DNA from: Apiotrichum sp. Y4204 | Taxonomy: Eukaryota; Basidiomycota; Tremellomycetes; Trichosporonales; Trichosporonaceae | Assembly (NCBI GenBank): GCA_025531455.1 | Contig: JAMYHL010000003.1 | Location: 1,277,485 to 1,341,484 of the forward strand | Direction: 5' to 3' | DNA: 64,000 bases | In this document: piece after piece, positions 54,374 through 64,000 of the stretch | How positions within the stretch are numbered: position 1 is the first letter of the stretch | Layout of the letters: each line of letters begins with the position of its first letter | Program-made: the position numbers and the translations under genes | The notes under the pieces: model-generated | Told to the model about the DNA's origin: nothing | Databases searched by the model: none | The model's input: only the letters and a program-made list of their open reading frames with translations

Positions 54374-56089
54374 ATGTCCGACGACAAGATCGAGGACATT
54401 GCCCCTCCATTCCATGGCTTTATCGCCACCACATACGATGCCCTCCTAGTTTTTGAAGCGGCACGTCGCGGTATGATCCCCCGTGTCACTCGCCGTCTCA
54501 ATGACACTGAGCGTAACATGGTTCAATCCGGCTCGGTATTTGTCTACGACGAGCAGGAGAGTGGTATCAAGCGCTGGACGGACGGTCACTCTTGGTCCCC
54601 ATCACGCATCTTGGCAAACTTTCTTGTATGTTCTCCAGCACGGTGATGTCGTGCTGATAGTGTACAGGTATATCGCGAAACAATTAAGCCTGCGGACAAC
54701 AAGGACGGCAAGGACGGTTCAGACAACACGTCCATCAAGAAGGAGCTCACTCCTACGCGTCCCACGACGCGTGATGGACGTCCTATGACTGCCGGCTCGT
54801 CTCCTGGCAATGCCTCGCCTGCGGGAGAGATGAACCCCGCTTACGCTGAGTCGTCACGAATGGCTCTTGAGGCCGCTGTTCACCCTCTCGCCCACGGCCA
54901 GATGCGTCCGCGGACTGCAGCGGAGGCCGGCGGTTGCCGTTTGGAAAACGGCATTTACATTGACCGTCACCTGGAGCGCAAGCTGGTTGGCTCTCTGACC
55001 AACAGCTACCTCTTCCAGCCTGGTGGCTTGGTCAAGAAGGTTAGTGGCTGATGGTCATCTATCTCGTAGTCCCTGGAGCTGACCGTTACATAGACGATGA
55101 CCCTGACGATTTCGGGATTCCAACAGCACGTCGTCTCGTACTACACGCTCGAAGACGCCGTTGCCGGACGGCTCAGGCGCCCTTCCACCATCCCAGAGTT
55201 TGCAGCTCTCGAAATCTCGCCAGAGTACCTCAACGTCGCCAACTTCCGCTATCCCCCGTCTATAGACATTGGTACCGATGGCATCCCCCGCTACCATGGC
55301 GAGCCCGACGACTCGCCCATGTCCCCTCCTCGTGGCATTCCCCAGTATGGTCCTGAGCTGTACGACACCTACGGCAACGCCCCACCACTCGATGTGCATC
55401 ACCAGCCCCGCCTGCGTGCAGTAACCGTTCATAACATTGGCGGTGCCAGCTTCTCCTCCCCGACCTACAGCATCCACCCCGGCTCCGCCAACTACTACGA
55501 GCCGCAGCGCCTACACGGCAACGTTCCCATTCCGCGTCAACCTCAATCTGCAGGACCTACTCGACCACTTACTGGGGGTAACTCTCGGCGGTACGACCCT
55601 TACCCCAGCCACCGTACACAGCTCCCATCCCCTGCCGCCGAGGGTGGTCATCACCGTCGCCTCTCGCAGCCGACGACAGACCCTAGCTACTACCCCGCCA
55701 GCGACTACAACTACCAACCTCCTTCGACTGCGCCCGGTGCGATTCCATACTACAACAGCTCAACGCAGCCTTCCTCTCAGCAGCCGCCCATGGCGTCACC
55801 TATTGTCTCGCCGACCTACTCGTCTAATCCATATGGTACCTGGCATCCGCCAGCCCCAGCTCTCCGCATGCTCCCTTCCGGTCGCCCCGACTTGGATAAT
55901 GCCCCGTCATCCTCAGGATCCCTCGAAAGCGCCCCTGGCTCTGGACCTGTCATGCCATCTGACTGGGCTGCTGGCCTCCCTGCCGCCAACGCTGCCCCTC
56001 CCGTTTGGGATAACCATCCCCCCCAGATGTCTCAGCAACCCTATGCGGTTCAGCAAGGGTCTGAGGGTTGGCAAGCGAGCCTCGCATAG
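54374..56089 (+). CDS. WOPR-domain transcriptional regulator (Gti1/Pac2/Wor1 family)
   Basis: DNA-binding master regulator family of fungal morphology (Wor1 in Candida, Ryp1 in Histoplasma, Liv3 in Cryptococcus). Three exons: 54374-54625, 54668-55039, 55094-56089 (539 aa). WOPR part 1 is at ~12-95: FHGFIATTYDALLVFEAARR, MIPRVTRRLNDTERNMVQSG, VFVYDEQESGIKRWTDGHSW, then SPSRILANFLVYRE across intron 1. A variable linker of about 90 residues follows. WOPR part 2 is at ~190-225: SYLFQPGGLVKKTMTLTISG and FQQHVVSYYT across intron 2. The C-terminal 300 residues are Pro/Ser/Tyr/Gln-rich, typical of these activators. The ATG at 54374 follows a long CT-rich leader and is directly followed by the domain. 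Paralogue class (Gti1-like or Pac2-like) is not certain. Confidence 0.93.
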
Positions 56090-59000
56090 ATGTTGAGTCT
56101 TCATGCTTGCTTGTCACCACATGGACCTCGGTCCCATTCACGTTGGCGGCCGTTCCCCGGCCGCAGGACGGCCGGAGACGTTGAGCCCACGCGTCTCACG
56201 CGTCTTGAAGAACGCGTAGAGGACTGCGTTCAACCGCCCAATTTACGAACATTCCATCTGCACACACCCAGCTTGTGTGCATCGATGAGTGTATGCCTCT
56301 CTCGACCCTCGCTCCCTATCTACGCCTCACTCACTCTACGCATCCGGCCTTCTGTGCCGTCAAGAACACTAGTTTGGGTATGTTTTTATGACACTACGAC
56401 ACGATACACTCGCTGCCACCGCCGGTCAGTGCGCGCCTTTCATACTCTTATGGCATCATCGCGCTTGGTCCGCGAGGCAACTGCCATAACCCCGGGTTGG
56501 TTACGAGTAACCACTCTCTTCCGTAAGGTTGTGTCACGAGTACTAGTCTCTTTTTTGCCTTATGATATTCACGTTCATAATGATCTGCAGGCTGCTTGCT
56601 GCATACCTAACAATTACATACGGTTACAATACATTCTCACCTACGACGTAACGACCCCACTGCCGGAGTAGGGCTCGAGGTACAGGGTAGATGGGAGATA
56701 TGTTCCAAGCAGGTGGCCCATGCCTCTCACACCCCACAGGTACTTGCCAGGCACTGTACCCGAGACTGAACGGAGGCATCCCGGCCGGAGTACAGTACAA
56801 TACCATACATCTGCACCACTGTTGCACAACTGTTTGATTGCCAGCATCACTACGATACAAACCGTACGGCTATGGCTCAGCGTTTATTGGCAAGTCGTCC
56901 GATATCATCAATCTCGGGAAGCATACAAAGAGAACAGAGATTGAAAAGGCGCCACTAAGGCAGCCGCCGACGTAGATGGCGCATTACCAAAGGCCAAACC
57001 CCGTCCTTAGCGCCATCTGATTTGCGTATGATTTGGCATCTGTAGCGTATCTGATTTGCATGGATCGCATGGATATTGGCTGTCGCCTCGGGTGTATAAC
57101 TCATGCGAGCAAAAAACACATCAAAATCGGACGACATAGACGCCCACAAGAGCATATACGACTGACGACGTCCGAAGGGCCTGAAGCACCTTCCCGCACC
57201 AGCCATGGCGCTGTTTAGTGGCGCACAGTGATAGACTGGGGTCGGGAGAGGGAAGAGATATCGAACACCCAACTGCATTGCGCATTGCGGCGCCAGGGTG
57301 TCTCTTGTCGGCAGACTCGGCAGAGTGCCTTCGCGCAGCCTCCGCGCAGCATCAATCTCCTGCAGGTAGGTAGGTGTTCATTTGTTTGATTTATTTTATT
57401 TATTTATTCATTTTATTATTTTGTTTTCTTGTTCCTAGTCTCCGTGGCAGTTCCTGTCGAGTGATGTGCCTGAGACCTCGATCCTCTCAACTGACTCAGG
57501 CCCTTATCCTCGTCCACGTAGGCTACGTACGCTCTGCGTACATCTTTTGTGACGAAATGCGTGCAAGCCATCATCAGTAGAGTTGGCAAAAGTGTCCGAG
57601 GCAGACAAAAAAGCCAGCGGCACACGTGAGACCGAAGGAGAAGAGGACGAGCTACTGGGGGTGAAGGGGGGCAGAGGAGGGTGTGGGAGAGGGAGAAAAG
57701 AGGGGCTGTGGGAGAAAACGAAAAGCAACGGCTGCTGCGACGGTGTGTACGATAGCTTGGAGGGGTCCGAGGAGTTTCTAGGTTTCACAACTTTCGGAGG
57801 CCGGCAGTCCTGGCACAGAAGGCCATGTTGTCCTCTTCGATTACGTTGAGATGTCTTGATGCCCGACCTACCGAACCTTGAGGGGGCACGCCGTGGCACA
57901 CGCCGTGGCTCGGCAGATCAACATGCCAGCATCCCCCCTCGTTCCCTCAGGCATGTGTGGACGACGACCTAGAATCGACTGGGAAGCCTGGGATCGTTGG
58001 GATACATACAGCAACCCTTGCACCGAATCTGGATGAAATCACAGCATCAATTAAAACCACTTGACTCGAATTGGTCCTGGCCTGTGCCTGAAGACCCCTC
58101 GGCCCTCGGTCCACCAGGTATCTCAGCTCCTCACATGGGTCCATGGCCCCTCGGGGTGGTTTCTGTAATAATATCTGTACCTCTATCAACATGACCATTG
58201 ATTGATGCCTGACGCCTGATGCCCTGCAAGTAAGGCTAGGGCGGCAGTATTAAAACACGTCACACCCGTCCTGGCGCCCAACTACTACTAGTAGTAGGTG
58301 GTAACGATCGTCGTCGGCTGTCGTCATCGACAACACCCACTATGTGATTGATGTGCGTGCACGACCGACGCAAAGAGGCAGACGACGATGGACGTTAAGG
58401 GGTGCTGCATGCCGAGTGTGAAAGATGATCGAGACAGCCAAACTCTTTCTGCAGACATGCATGCCATCAGCGTTCCGGAACGTGTCCCAACGGGTGTGTC
58501 TCGCATAAATACGCACAGACATCAAGCATCACAGTAAAAGCTACCAGCCGTGCTGGGACAGAGCCAATACTTTCCGCATCCCCTGGTGGTTGCGGACGGC
58601 GCGACCCCGCGACGGGTTCAATTCGCAGGTATCGATGAGCTCAGCTTCCGTTCCCCTGGTGACCCCCCTTATGTATTAGCGGGGCAGCCCCGACCCCGAC
58701 CTGGCCACCTGGATCGCAGACCTCGGCCTCCAGGTCGCCCCTGGGCCTAGCTTTCCCCTGTTCTCCCATGTCTCCCATATCGCCCGAGCTCTCCCATGTA
58801 CCATGTCCATGTCCCCCATCGTCCGCCCCTTTCGGCCTACCGGGCCTGCCCTTGCCGTGTGTTGCGTACAGAGATTGTCATCCATTGTTATGATTACACC
58901 ACCTGTCACGCTTCATTGCTCAGGTGGACACCCCATCACGTCCCCGCACGGACAGTCGCCCCGAAGGCCCTGATTAAGCCCCCGGCTGGCCGGGCCGGAC

Positions 59001-60346
59001 GAGAGCAAGCTCAAGACTTGCTTTCCCGAGTTAGATCGTGAATATGCTACGATCTAGCGATATTACGACATTACGCTGGTCCCATCGTGTTTTCCTTTGG
59101 TTGCTTTTTCGTTTTGCCTTATTCTCTAGTGGGTGCGGATGTGTGGGAGGACGCCGAGCTGCTAGCTGCTGGATACTCGCTGCTAGCTACTTGCAGTTCC
59201 CTAAACACACACCATGTACGCGGAAACGCGTAAAGGATAAACCCAAGTCCCGACCATGCCCGTCACTGTCCCAGCACAAGCAATGGGAAGGTGAAAAGAT
59301 GTCATGGCGCTAAAGTTTACGAGTCGGCAGCAACAACCTAACACTGTTCCTGGCGGTCGGCAGCTCGGCAGTAAGATGGTAGGTGTTTACTGTTTACAGT
59401 ACAGTCAACCTTGGCGTCATGTGTACAGATCACCACCTTCACGTGTTTTAGGACCGAGGTTAGCTCGTTAAAGCGTTAACGCATTAACCGCATTAGCGCA
59501 TCTGTTAAAACATGGTTATGTTATGTTATGTATCAGAGTGGTAAGCAGCGATTGCAGAATTAGCGGCCCCTTGCCGTCGTCGTGTTTGATCGGCATACCG
59601 ATAGAATAGTGTCACGATGCCGGCGTGCATTCAAGTATCATGATCAACTGGTCACCCCTGCTGTTGGGTGGCCTCTACTGTGGGTCGCGCAAAGCGTCTA
59701 TTGCTGTTGAATGGATGGCATACGGCCCTCGCTCTACCACATGCACTACGTTTACCTCACAGTGCGGGCTAACTGTGCGCTTCCTGGATGGCCTTGATCA
59801 TCTTCCCACCAATCTTGCCTGCCTCTTCAAAGCGGGGTGCGAAAAAGTCTGGAGCAAAAGCGTTGCAGGCGAGCGGCGTGACACAGAAAAGACGAGGATC
59901 ATGGTGCAGCAATCGGAATCGAAATCAGAGGGGTAAGGCACGCAATGTCAGCTCAGGCTCCAACGATGTATGAAAGCGGCAACTTGTTCAGGCCCCACTA
60001 GGTCCGCTCGGCGTCGTCAAGGGCAGATTACAGTCACTAGCGCTGTGCCTGTCGGTGCCGGCCGTGCGGACGTTGATCAAACCACCGTCACCACCTCGCC
60101 CAGCTATCGGTCATAGTGGACAGGGACGTATCGCGTGAGACCGGTAACAGGGGTCATGGAGCTCGAGGTGCCTGCACGAGTCCAGTATCCAGGCCATCAA
60201 GACATGGATACCTCCGTAGTCGTTAATGGTAACCAATAGCACCGATGTGGTGTTACTGGCAACGGCGCGAATAGCCATGGTAACGACGCCGAGGTTTACT
60301 GGAACGACAAACATGACACAACACCGGATCAAGTGGCCATAACGCT
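56090..60346. other. 4.3 kb without recognisable gene
   Basis: Lies between the WOPR regulator and the 3' end of TYR1. 57376-57430 is AT-rich simple sequence (TTTATTTATTTATTC). 59464-59527 shows short repeats built on GTTAACGCATTAACCGCATT and TTATGTTATG. ORFs at 57504-57899 (minus) and 59625-59936 (plus) lack motifs. A tRNA-like string near 58610 (GGGTTCAATTCGC) does not fold into a tRNA. Confidence 0.5.
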
Positions 60347-62936
60347 TTACGACACACTGGGGACTGGAACATGTCGCCGAGGGCGACAGAATGATAGTTC
60401 CTGGTTGATAGTTCCTGGAAGACCAGGCGCCTGGTTACAGCACCTGTTCAAAACAGGATTGCCCTGCGTCATTCCAGAAGAAGTAATGCCGCGGCAACAA
60501 CATTGCCCAACTAGCACACGAACAACTTCAAGCTCGACCGACTCACTAGCTGTTTCCATAAATCGTCGCTCGTAGAGGTCGAAGTTACCAAAGCTAACGC
60601 ACTCGCCCCACCCGCGGGCGGCTGTGACAAACTCCAGATCGTCGGAACGGAAGACACGGTCAGACAGGGACGCATTGATAGCGCTCTCTAGGCGCACCCT
60701 TGACCGGAACAAGTATTCGGCCACACCTGTGACAGTCAGCGTGTGGTCGGTTTCCTTTGTGAGGCACTAACCTATCCACAGCATGAAGACAGGGGTCCCG
60801 GCCACCTCGAGGTGTCTAAATGGATGAATATCGAGGTGGGCCCAGCAGTCAACCATGGCTAGCAGCGAGAGGTGGGAGTTGGGCTGGTCTTTTGCCGGCG
60901 AGTCGGGGGCGACGCCAAGGGAGAACTGGTTCAGGATATCCTCAGACAGCAGAATCGGGCGACGGCCGCCATCCTCGTCTCCGTCGGCATCCTGCTCCGG
61001 ACCCCAGCCAAACACGGCTGCACGTGCGGCCCACACTCGCCGTTCAAGCTCCTCCCGGTGTCCACCGATCATGAGCTTGTAGAGTTCAGTCGCGCTCTTC
61101 GCGTACTGCTGAATCTGCCGTTGGGCCGCGGGGTTCAGAATGGCGAGACCGGCGTAAACGTGCCACTTGGCAGCGTAGATGCGAAGAGCAATGTTGACTT
61201 TGACGACCTCAATTCCCGATACCCAGCGCGCGTTCTCCCACGGGTAGGAGCCCTCACATTTCCATGCCATACCCATACTGCGAATGTCAGCACAGTCAGA
61301 GATGAGATCATGAGGCGTGTGACGACTCAGTCAGGTCAGGTAGAGCCACAGGCAGATCAAGAACAATGAGAGCCTTCACCTGGAACACGCTCGTTCACGC
61401 GCATGTCACAGGGGAAAGTCCGGAACACCCCCAACGTTCATTAACCGGCCTGTGGCTCTGGGGACTGCACATTGTGTCCTGCCATGTCCTAGATATCTCG
61501 TCCACCCCAGAACGCACCTCAAGAATGCAGCATGCGTGACAGCTTGGGTATTCGCCGTGACCTCGTCGTGCTCCTCGTACGACAAGTAGACGTAGCGGCT
61601 CTTGAACGACGCGAAGATCTCCTCGACCATGCGGACCTTCTCGTCCGGGCCACGGTAGTGGATGATGATCTGGAGTTAGCATCGTAGAGTGTGATCGCAG
61701 CCGCAGTCAGTGGGAGATTATCAGACAGGGTCGCTGACTGCCCGACCCGTTCAGCCAGTGTCAACAACACAGTCGTGGCCGCCGGCCAGCGGTTTATCGG
61801 ACATCCGATCCGGCTTATGCTTCCTGTCCTCCTTCGCAATCTCCGTCCTCGGGGAGCTAGGAGCAGAGCATCGTGCTCTGGCGGAGGGGCGCAAGCGGGG
61901 GTTCAGTCTTAAGTGCCCAAGCACCCTCCGCGTCGTCGTTCTGGAGCCTGCGGGCCCATGCGGACGCGATCCCATCCCACGAATAAGAGATATAGCGTAG
62001 CGAACGATGCAGTGAGTTGACGGCCACTGCAGCTGCGGTGCGGTGCCAATGACAGGGATGGACACGGGCAAGGGGCAACCATTGTCCTTCATGCTTGTGG
62101 CCGGACAATGGATTCACAGCTCACAAGCCACAAGACAGCTGTCTGTACGGACTGTGAAAAGTCCCTCTTTACCCAAGTCCCTCAGAGTGGCTGCTCAGAT
62201 AAAGCCCAATCGCCGCTTCCATTCACCCGCACCCGCTCCATCTCCGCCCCGCCGAACGTCCACTCACCAACGGCTGTCCTTCAGTCGTAACACTAGGCCC
62301 ATGCAGCGAGTGCACGCTGACGATATCGACGTCCTTGGGAAGATACTTTTCAAACGCGTCCTTTTCCGGCGCCTTGACCGACGTCTGCCCCGCAACCGTC
62401 GCGCCAACCTTGGTGCTGGGCCCGTACTCGCGGACGACCGCGCCGATCGCCGCCGCCTCCACCGAGTAGATCACAAAGTCGGACACTCGGGACACGGCGT
62501 GGCCGTCCCGCAGCACCGTGATCCCCGTACCTGCGAGCTCGGCCTGCAGCTGCGCAAAGCTCTCGGGCTTGTCGCATACACACACGCGCCGACCGTCGTT
62601 CACCAGGCGGCGCGCGTACATCCGGCCCATCTGACGTTAGTCTGCCCTTTCGAGTACAGCTGTTGGGAGTGTCGTTGCTTGGTGTGTGCTCACATCTCCC
62701 ATGCCGATGATGCCGATCTGAATGTCAGACGACGCCGACGGCGCCGACACGGCGGACGCGCTCATGCTGCGAATTGAAGTCAAAGGGGTAGTGATGGTGG
62801 TGGAGGAAATAGGCCGAGACGAGGGATGAGCGAGACGCGACGGTAATGGAAGTGCAATTGTAGGTATCGCCGCGCGAGGGATAGCTGGAGAGAAGAGGGT
62901 CGAGCGTCGGAGAGTGATGCTCGCGGCTCGGAGCAT
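60347..62936 (-). CDS. TYR1: prephenate dehydrogenase with N-terminal presequence-like extension
   Basis: Converts prephenate to 4-hydroxyphenylpyruvate with NAD(P)+ in tyrosine synthesis. Five exons: 62936-62694, 62630-62268, 61669-61518, 61277-60772, 60726-60347 (547 aa). The Rossmann motif IGIIGMGDMGRMYARRLVND spans intron 1 at ~74-93. Other Tyr1 signatures: SDFVIYSVEAAAIGAVVREY, VGATVAGQTSVKAPEKDAFE, PKDVDIVSVHSLHGPSV, EEHDEVTANTQAVTHAAFL and MGMAWKCEGSYPWENARW. The first 57 residues have no Asp or Glu and many Arg/Ser/Thr (MLRAASITLRRSTLFSPAIP), like a mitochondrial targeting peptide; Met58 (ATG 62765) would give the usual cytosolic form. Intron 2 is 598 nt, the longest here. The last ~50 residues (after SVELEVVRV) look unlike the family and use A/T-ending codons, so the true C-terminus may be shorter through another splice. 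Confidence 0.92.
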
Positions 62937-63081
62937 GTAGAACGATGGACGCCGCAGCTGATATCGCGCGGCTTTCGCGACTCGAGCCTTTTATTGTTGC
63001 TGCTTGGCAGACTGGCGTCTTGCGATTGTTCGCTGTCGGAGATCGGTCAACCGGATATTCGAGTCATCGACTCGTACCAGA

Positions 63082-63089
63082 TCACGTGA
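63082..63089. promoter_or_regulatory. TCACGTGA palindrome upstream of TYR1
   Basis: AGATCACGTGACC lies 146 bp upstream of the TYR1 start (ATG 62936). TCACGTGAC is the classic Cbf1/bHLH site, associated in yeasts with amino-acid and sulfur metabolism. Confidence 0.5.
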
Positions 63090-63348
63090 CCTATCAGTCG
63101 CCATCACCTCTTGGGGCCCCGTAATCTGACAACAAGAAGCAGAACCTACACTTTGTGCATGACACTCGTTGCAATGCCCCAAATTGCCTAGGCGTATGAA
63201 TGCAAGTGATTGATCTGCGCACCATGAGGGGGGAAATAGGGGGCTCTGGAGAGCTGGAAAACGCCAAAGAGCAGGATCCGAGATGGTGACGGCTTGTACA
63301 ACGGACTGGCGGGTGGTGGAGTCTTGGGGGCGCAGGGCGCCTGACAAA

Positions 63349-63356
63349 TCACGTGA
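63349..63356. promoter_or_regulatory. second TCACGTGA palindrome upstream of TYR1
   Basis: AAATCACGTGACTG is the same octamer plus C as at 63082, 267 bp further upstream. Two copies near one gene favour real binding sites over chance. Confidence 0.5.
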
Positions 63357-64000
63357 CTGACTGTTCTTTCTCTCTCTGCCCGTGGAAAGCATGCGCAAGC
63401 CATGCTACTATGCGCTACTACGGTTATACGGTGCAGCCGTGGCCAGCGACCTTATCTCTATCAAGAAGAACTAACGAATGCCTTACTGAACCTAAGGCTC
63501 AAAATTGCTAATGGTCAATCAGCCCTAAGCCATCGGTTTCGACCTGCACAGAGCTGGTCGTCGCTGCATGGTACCACCATTTTAGCCATAGTGCCTGAAC
63601 GCGTCTGACGACCTGTGCGGTCTACTATCATGGCAGTAGCCTGTCTTTGATCGCGCGCGGATGTCCGCGCGTCCGCATCGTGGATATCATGAGCTGGCGC
63701 ACTCGCGTGCTCGCTTTGTTTTGGCATGGACGGCGTGGTGTCGCGTCACAAATACAGTCATGCCACACAGAATGCACAGAACCCACCTCTCCACGCTGAA
63801 CAATGGGTCTCGCCACCCAACTTCCACAAACATCCATCAAGCTGACTGCCGCATTGCCGATCATGAACTCCTATATCCCCGTGATGCCAGATGCACATCT
63901 TCTCACGCGCACCACTCCCCGCTCAGCTCGGGACTGTTGGAAAATTCGATGCAGAAAGAGCTATGGCCCATCCCAGACCAGGGGCAAGCCCCTCCTCCAC

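Larger units (their letters stand above)
62937..64000. other. TYR1 upstream region to window end
   Basis: Contains two TCACGTGA palindromes. No complete gene is visible. At the right edge an ATG at 63951 opens a frame (MQKELWPIPDQGQAPPP) that runs off the window and may be the beginning of a gene; it cannot be judged from 16 codons. Confidence 0.45.

Noticed and set aside
58600..58640. tRNA-like T-arm string GGGTTCAATTCGC
   Set aside because: No matching acceptor, D or anticodon stems can be folded around it.
24044..62936. Functional clustering of tRNA-Tyr and the tyrosine-synthesis gene TYR1
   Set aside because: They are 36 kb apart with unrelated genes between; coincidence is the simplest explanation.

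Overview
The window looks like nuclear DNA of a basidiomycete yeast, most likely a tremellomycete of the Trichosporonales (Trichosporon/Cutaneotrichosporon type; an inference from gene families and gene structure, not a database match). Genes are broken by many 34-120 nt introns with GT(A/G)AGT-like donors and a CTGAC or CTAAC branch motif almost touching the acceptor. Exons are GC-rich at third positions, and gene blocks are separated by long stretches in which I see no gene. I found no prokaryotic operons, CRISPR arrays, transposase or reverse transcriptase genes.

Layout. 1-141 is the 3' end of a 3-hydroxyacyl-CoA dehydrogenase (+). 511-3237 is a Cid1-type poly(A) RNA polymerase (-). 5229-8682 is a DH-PH Rho exchange factor (-). 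13312-19373 is a Rum1/KDM5 histone demethylase (+), convergent with the protein O-mannosyltransferase PMT4 (19650-22564, -). 24044-24127 is an intron-containing tRNA-Tyr (+). 25945-27115 is an F-box-like gene with a suspicious in-frame stop (+). 29804-32886 is a C2H2 plus fungal-specific-domain transcription factor with a 14-nt microexon (+). 38534-41515 is an Lsh/DDM1/Irc5-type SNF2 ATPase (-), divergent from ribosomal protein gene RPL23 (42264-43246, +). 43445-44610 is the CAAX protease RCE1 (-), divergent from an MIT/coiled-coil Atg38-like gene (44941-46726, +). 54374-56089 is a WOPR (Gti1/Pac2/Wor1) regulator (+) behind a 7.6 kb gene-free region. 60347-62936 is prephenate dehydrogenase TYR1 (-), with a possible mitochondrial presequence.

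The genes do not form one pathway. They cover RNA tailing, polarity signalling, chromatin (Rum1 and Lsh-type remodeler), secretory glycosylation, prenyl-protein processing, autophagy, translation, tyrosine synthesis and two regulators of development or metabolism. Every multi-exon model was rebuilt by hand: each intron has GT and AG ends, and exon lengths were checked to keep the frame. Gaps of more than 300 bases are described separately. The most unusual points are the very short branch-to-acceptor distance across nearly all genes, the zinc-finger microexon, the TYR1 presequence and long intron, the interrupted F-box-like gene, and a small ORF made of two in-frame 35-codon repeats at 33.3-33.6 kb.
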